Shown piece by piece: positions 60,101-64,000 of a stretch of DNA of 64,000 bases (the stretch's first letter is position 1; the number at the start of each line of letters is the position of its first letter). A program made the position numbers and the translations under genes. The DNA is from Chloranthus sessilifolius (taxonomy: Eukaryota; Streptophyta; Magnoliopsida; Chloranthales; Chloranthaceae): NCBI GenBank assembly GCA_021018995.1, contig CM037587.1:5396866-5460865 (forward strand), in the 5' to 3' direction. Under the pieces are notes generated by a model that saw only the letters and a list, made by a program, of their open reading frames with translations, searched no databases and was not told the DNA's origin.

Positions 60101-60223
60101 TTATTTAGTTCTTAGAGTCGGGTTTTTACCCCTTTTGACGTAGTGCTTGTGGCGGTCGATTAATAGTAGCTGCCACTATTAGAAAATTAGTAGCTGCCAC
60201 TAATAGCCACTTATTTTGTAGTG
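57104..60223. mobile_element. Non-autonomous CACTA element, 3.12 kb
   Basis: Termini CACTACCAAAAAAAAAGACT and, in reverse complement, CACTACAAAATAAGTGGC, with the 3-bp target duplication CCA on both sides (57101-57103, 60224-60226). Subterminal CTGCCGCT/CTATTAGCGGCAG-type repeats occur at both ends, and a duplicated GGGTTAAGTTGGGTCAGG unit lies at 57.15-57.24 kb. No transposase ORF is visible. The 59.0-59.95 kb interior has AAACCCTAG, GATTTCGAAGCC and GGGTTTGGGGAAGAG phrases like a plant gene leader, so it may carry captured host sequence (inference). A palindromic CACTA MITE lies within. Confidence 0.87.
57444..57624. mobile_element. Palindromic CACTA-type MITE, copy 3
   Basis: 181 bp, close to a perfect palindrome. 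The tips are CACTACAAAAAATAAGACTA on both ends in inverted orientation, the 3-bp target duplication ATA is on both sides, and the interior is GACAGGACTAATAGCGGCAG and its reverse. Confidence 0.95.
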
Positions 60224-60399
60224 CCAATACGTATCAGGTATCAACTCCAGTATCGTATTTGGTATCGGCTGATACCTTTATTTTCTTAATTTCCTTTTTT
60301 TTTAAAGCACCGATACAACTCGGTATTGGCCGATTCGTATCGATTCTCTATGAATCGATACCTGATATCGAGTTTGACACCTTGCACACAATCACTCTC

Positions 60400-61705
60400 T
60401 CCCCATTTTCTCTCTCTTTTATCTTCAGGGTCATGATCTGTTTGGATAGAACTTTAGAAAAAGGCCGATTTTGATTTAAGAATCTCATGGATTTCCACGG
60501 CTTTTGAGCTTGTAGGTATCTACGGGATTCATTTATTTTCTACTGGTTGGATATCTAATGGAGTAAATAATATAGAACTCATAGGAAAAAGGTATTTTAT
60601 GACAAACCAGCATTTTATAAAACGTATATGATATGTAGAAAAGTGGATCCAAGCATCCAATTAAAAACCTTTCATATCCATTCAAATATCCAATAAAAGA
60701 TTAATATATGCTAAAAAAGAAAAAAAGAAAATTTGAAGGATAAAATCCATTTGGACAAGTCAGACGACATTCAATTTTGACACATTTTAGGCTAGTTTTT
60801 ACAAAAACTAATACACAAATAATAAAGCCAGTTCTTTTTATCACAATAACTATCAAATTGCTCTTACAAATAACCATCTTAAGTGTTCCAATACTTATCC
60901 AAATCCCATATAAATTTCTATTCACATTTTTAAAAAACTAAAATAAAATAAAAAATTTCATGCATAAAAATATCGCATATATATTAGCCATCCCACAAAA
61001 TATCTATATGTAAACAACTATTACAATTAATATAACATCTATTATATAAGACATCATATTAAGTGCTCCATCATATCATAAGGTTAATCACTATTTTATA
61101 TATTCTATCATCATAAAAACTTATCACATATCACAATAAATGATAAAAAGTTGTTGCTCAAAAGAAAATAAAACAACGAATTTTCCATTTTTTATGAAAA
61201 AGGAAATTGATGATTGAGATATAAAGTCACATGTCAACCATCAAGTAAAGAACCCAAAAAGTCTTTGTGATCCTCGTTTTCAGTGCTCCAAAAATCTAAC
61301 ACTTTCAATTCATCTAGACCTATGATGCTGAATGCCTTAGGCCCTGATTTGGTGTTTCCTAACTTTTCTTAGAAAAACTCTAAATCTTGACAACTCAGAA
61401 TCCTGCTGATTCTTAGTAGACTCTGATTCCTGTCTTTTCCTAGTTCTGTTTTTAAGTTGCCCTAATTCCCGACTTTTCTCATAAAATCTAATTTTTCAAT
61501 CATTCTTAAGTTTTTTTTCGAAAAGCTCATAATTGGATGAATATGTGGTTATGCTACCGGCATATGAATGTTAATCATCGAACTATTTGTCGTACTCGGA
61601 TTTCGCTAAAAAATTTCGGGCGACCAATTCATGCGAGGTTGGACTTACTGTGACAGATTTATTTTTGAATATAATTTCTCAAAACATACTTATAATATAA
61701 AAGAC
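60400..61705. other. No gene recognised
   Basis: AT-rich sequence. TAGGCCCTGATTTGGTG near 61.34 kb looks like a hAT-type tip without a clear partner. No supported ORF. Confidence 0.4.

Positions 61706-61707
<2 letters not shown>

Positions 61708-61769
<62 letters not shown>
61708..61769. repeat. (AT)n microsatellite
   Basis: About 31 AT units. Confidence 0.98.
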
Positions 61770-61772
<3 letters not shown>

Positions 61773-61933
61773 CAAATTAGAAACTCATGAAAGTGTCCGA
61801 GCCGATATCATTAATGGCAAATGATGAGGTTCATCAGCCAATACATTCAAAATGGGCTTAATCGAAAAGCCAAAATACAAAAATACGAACTAAAAGACAA
61901 CCTAGGAAAAGCGACATATAATACCGAAGATGA

Positions 61934-62188
61934 CTATGAGGTAGCGTCGTCGCCATCCTCATCCTTGGAAGAGTATGAGGCAGTCATCATCTGTCTGGGA
62001 GAACCAGTAGGATTGTCCCAACTATTGTCGCGAATATATTGTACAGGAGGCTCCCAATCGGAATCCAACTTATCCTCAAAGTTCATCATATGGTCGAAAG
62101 TATCGACCTCTGAGTTCGAATTGAGAAGCACTTGGTTAGTTGTGACCCTTGGTGATCGAATTACCTGCGGCACGAGCCTTTGGATTAA
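61934..62188 (-). CDS. Unrecognised acidic ORF segment
   Basis: The minus strand encodes a segment with FEDKLDSDWEPP and ending YSSKDEDGDDATS then stop. Its acidic tail recalls the LTR-embedded ORF of the 12.66-kb Gypsy, and it lies downstream of another Gypsy pol end on the same strand. This is weak support, and it could be chance. Confidence 0.25.
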   Translation of the reverse strand, partial: LIQRLVPQVIRSPRVTTNQVLLNSNSEVDTFDHMMNFEDKLDSDWEPPVQYIRDNSWDNPTGSPRQMMTASYSSKDEDGDDATS

Positions 62189-62267
62189 GATATGCTCTAA
62201 TGATAGATTTCCACTCAAAAATTTAGGCTGGTCACACATCTTCACCACATAACATATTGATAAAATG

Positions 62268-62360
62268 CACTTCAATGGTGTGAGATAGTACACTTAATTT
62301 TAATGATTTAAAGACCATTTATACCCCATTTTAAAATGTTAAAATGTCGGTTAGGAGCAT
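62268..62360. repeat. Fold-back MITE, family TCCTGACC, right-end fragment
   Basis: CACTTCAATGGTGTGAGATA and AAGACCATTTATACC then GTCGGTTAGGAGCATAGTG match the right end of the copies at 14.1 and 30.2 kb. The next 470 bases hold no clear feature. Confidence 0.5.
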
Positions 62361-62839
62361 AGTGATGAATTTCTCCAAAATTCACCGCAATAGGGGTCGG
62401 ATAAAACTTTTGACAAAATTTTAATAATTTCTCGGAAATCGCTGAAATTTAAATAATTTCTGTAAAATTAACAAAATTTTATCAAAATTAATGAATTTTT
62501 TATATTATAATTTTAATCAATTTTAAAATAATACAAAGTTTTTATAAATACTAAATATAATTTATACATAAATAATTTTTGTATTCCCCCAAATAATTGC
62601 TTTTGACTGCCAACATGCACTCTTCTAAGGAATCGAAACTAGCCCTGACCCACGGGTCAACACTTGGTCAAGATGCCTATCAAATTGCTGAAGTAACCAT
62701 TTTTATTCGAAATCTGACTCCACGTGGCAACAAGTTATGGAAAGATGCCTACATGCACGACACGTGCATGGCGACATGGTAGCCTGAGTACAACCTTTAA
62801 CACAACCTCTACACCCTATAAAATGAAGCCTTCTCATGT

Positions 62840-64000
62840 TGTAGAGTGAAGAAGTTCTAGAAATCGCATTCCCAAGTGGCTTCCTCACGAGAGTGGTGTT
62901 GCCACACAACAAGAACCAATGATATAACTTTATTCCTCAGGGTCTGATATTTCCGGTCAACAATCTAAGCAGGCATCTCCACAACGATCATATCTTTATA
63001 AACCTCCAAGGGTTTCCAGTCGATAACGTGAGTAGGGTCTGCTACGTATTTCTTTAGCATGGATATGTGAAAAATGTTGTGCACATCGGCAAACTTTGGT
63101 GGTAGCTTGACTCAATATGTTGTTTCTCTGATTCTCTTCATGATTTCGAATTGTCCCATGAATCTTGGACTAAGCTTTCCTTTCAGCCCGAATCTCATTA
63201 CTCATTTCATAGGAGAGATTTTCATAAAGACTTTATCCCCTTCAATAAGATCCCAATTCATACGTTTCCAATCAGCGTAACTCTTTTGTCTGCTCTGCGC
63301 GGTCCGCATTCGTTCTTGGATCAACTGAACTTACTTGGACGTGTCTTCAACAATTTGAGGTCCTAGCAAACTTCTCACACCGACCTCATCCCAACACAGA
63401 GGAGTTCTGCAACTTCTTTCATATAAGACTTCAGACGGGGTCATCTATATGGTGGACTGGTAACTGTTGTTATAAGCAAACTCCGCAAGGGGTAGATGTT
63501 CGTCCCAATTTCCTCCAAAGTCCAGTACACAAGCGTGAAACATGTATTCCAACACTTGATTCAGTCTTTCGATCTACCCATTCGTCTGAGGATGAAAAGC
63601 GGAGCTAAATTTTCACTTAGACCCCATCCCATCTTGAAATTTCTGCCAAAATCTCGACGTGAAATGAGGGTATCTATCAGATACAATATCAGCAGGTATC
63701 CCATATAATTTGACAATCTCCCGAATGTAAATATCCGTCATCTGAGAGGCTGAATAGGTCATGCGGTAAGGAATAAAATGAGCAGATTTAGTCAATCTGT
63801 TGACCACAACCCAAATAGCATCGTTCCTCTTCAAGGTTCTCGACAACTCGGTGATGAAATCCATACCAATACTCTCCCATTTCTAACCTGGAATCGGTAG
63901 TGGCTGAAGTAACCCAGGTGGTTTTTGGTGCTCGACTTTAACTTGCTGGCATGTGAGACATCTTGTCATATATTCAGTAATCTCTCTCTTCATATCATTC
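62840..64000 (-). mobile_element. Gypsy chromovirus fossil, pol 3' end, running out of the window
   Basis: The minus strand carries an integrase region about 63.4-64.0 kb (WVVVNRLTKSAHFIPYRMTY, EIVKLYGIPADIVSDR) and a chromodomain-side end about 62.85-63.3 kb (VADPTHVIDWKPLEVY). It is related to, but distinct from, the 12.66-kb Gypsy. Broken in several places; its remaining parts lie beyond 64 kb. Confidence 0.87.

Larger units (their letters stand above)
57063..60386. mobile_element. hAT-like MITE of GTATCGG type, split by a CACTA element
   Basis: The tips are TGGTATCAAATATCAG and, in reverse complement, TGCAAGGTGTCAAACTC. The 8-bp target duplication CACAATCA is exact at 57055-57062 and 60387-60394. 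Its own sequence is only about 200 bases (57063-57103 and 60224-60386), full of GATACCGATA/TATCGG palindromes. The rest is the CACTA insertion. Confidence 0.78.

Noticed and set aside
61821-62252. 143-codon plus-strand ORF
   Set aside because: It overlaps the acidic minus-strand ORF and shows no domain-like pattern.

Overview
The window is nuclear DNA from a flowering plant, AT-rich and dense in transposons. The basis is plant-type Copia and Gypsy LTR elements, many MITEs, an L1-type LINE tail, and one intact host gene with the plant-specific LTP1 fold. I cannot fix the species. The only host protein gene I can support is a secreted non-specific lipid-transfer protein at 25.5-25.9 kb (minus strand), in a stretch of about 6 kb (21-27 kb) that carries fold-back MITEs but no recognisable LTR element.
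Layout: 0-8.6 kb is a broken Copia element (minus) that runs off the left edge and holds a hAT-type MITE and a LINE tail. 9-12 kb holds four hAT-type MITEs with clean 8-bp target duplications and a SINE-like tail. 12-20.6 kb holds three older Copia remnants (minus), the largest interrupted by a short Gypsy element (plus). 20.6-30.5 kb holds fold-back MITEs, the LTP gene, a solo LTR inside a MITE, and a MITE in a TA microsatellite. 32.2-34.4 kb looks like a Gypsy LTR with tandem arrays. 35-52 kb is a nest: a broken Gypsy (plus) whose 3' LTR received a 12.66-kb Gypsy (minus) with 2.65-kb LTRs. 52-56 kb is mostly unrecognised. 57.06-60.39 kb is a three-layer nest: a palindromic CACTA MITE in a non-autonomous CACTA element in a hAT-like MITE. 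62.8-64 kb is the pol end of another Gypsy.
The most unusual signal is in the 12.66-kb Gypsy. Between pol and the 3' LTR it carries an extra same-strand ORF of 501 codons related to plant transposon proteins. Beside it lies an array of the palindrome TTGATCGATCAA, about 14 copies in the spacer and about 22 in each LTR. The Copia element at the left edge has the same layout with a different palindromic motif (GGACGTCC followed by GTG): pol, motif array, then a partial ORF leaving the window, with the motif also in its LTR. A third, unrelated Gypsy LTR at 16-19 kb carries variants of that second motif. This suggests arrays of protein-binding or RNA-structure sites paired with accessory ORFs, loosely like the VANC protein and motif system of VANDAL transposons. 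That link is an inference.
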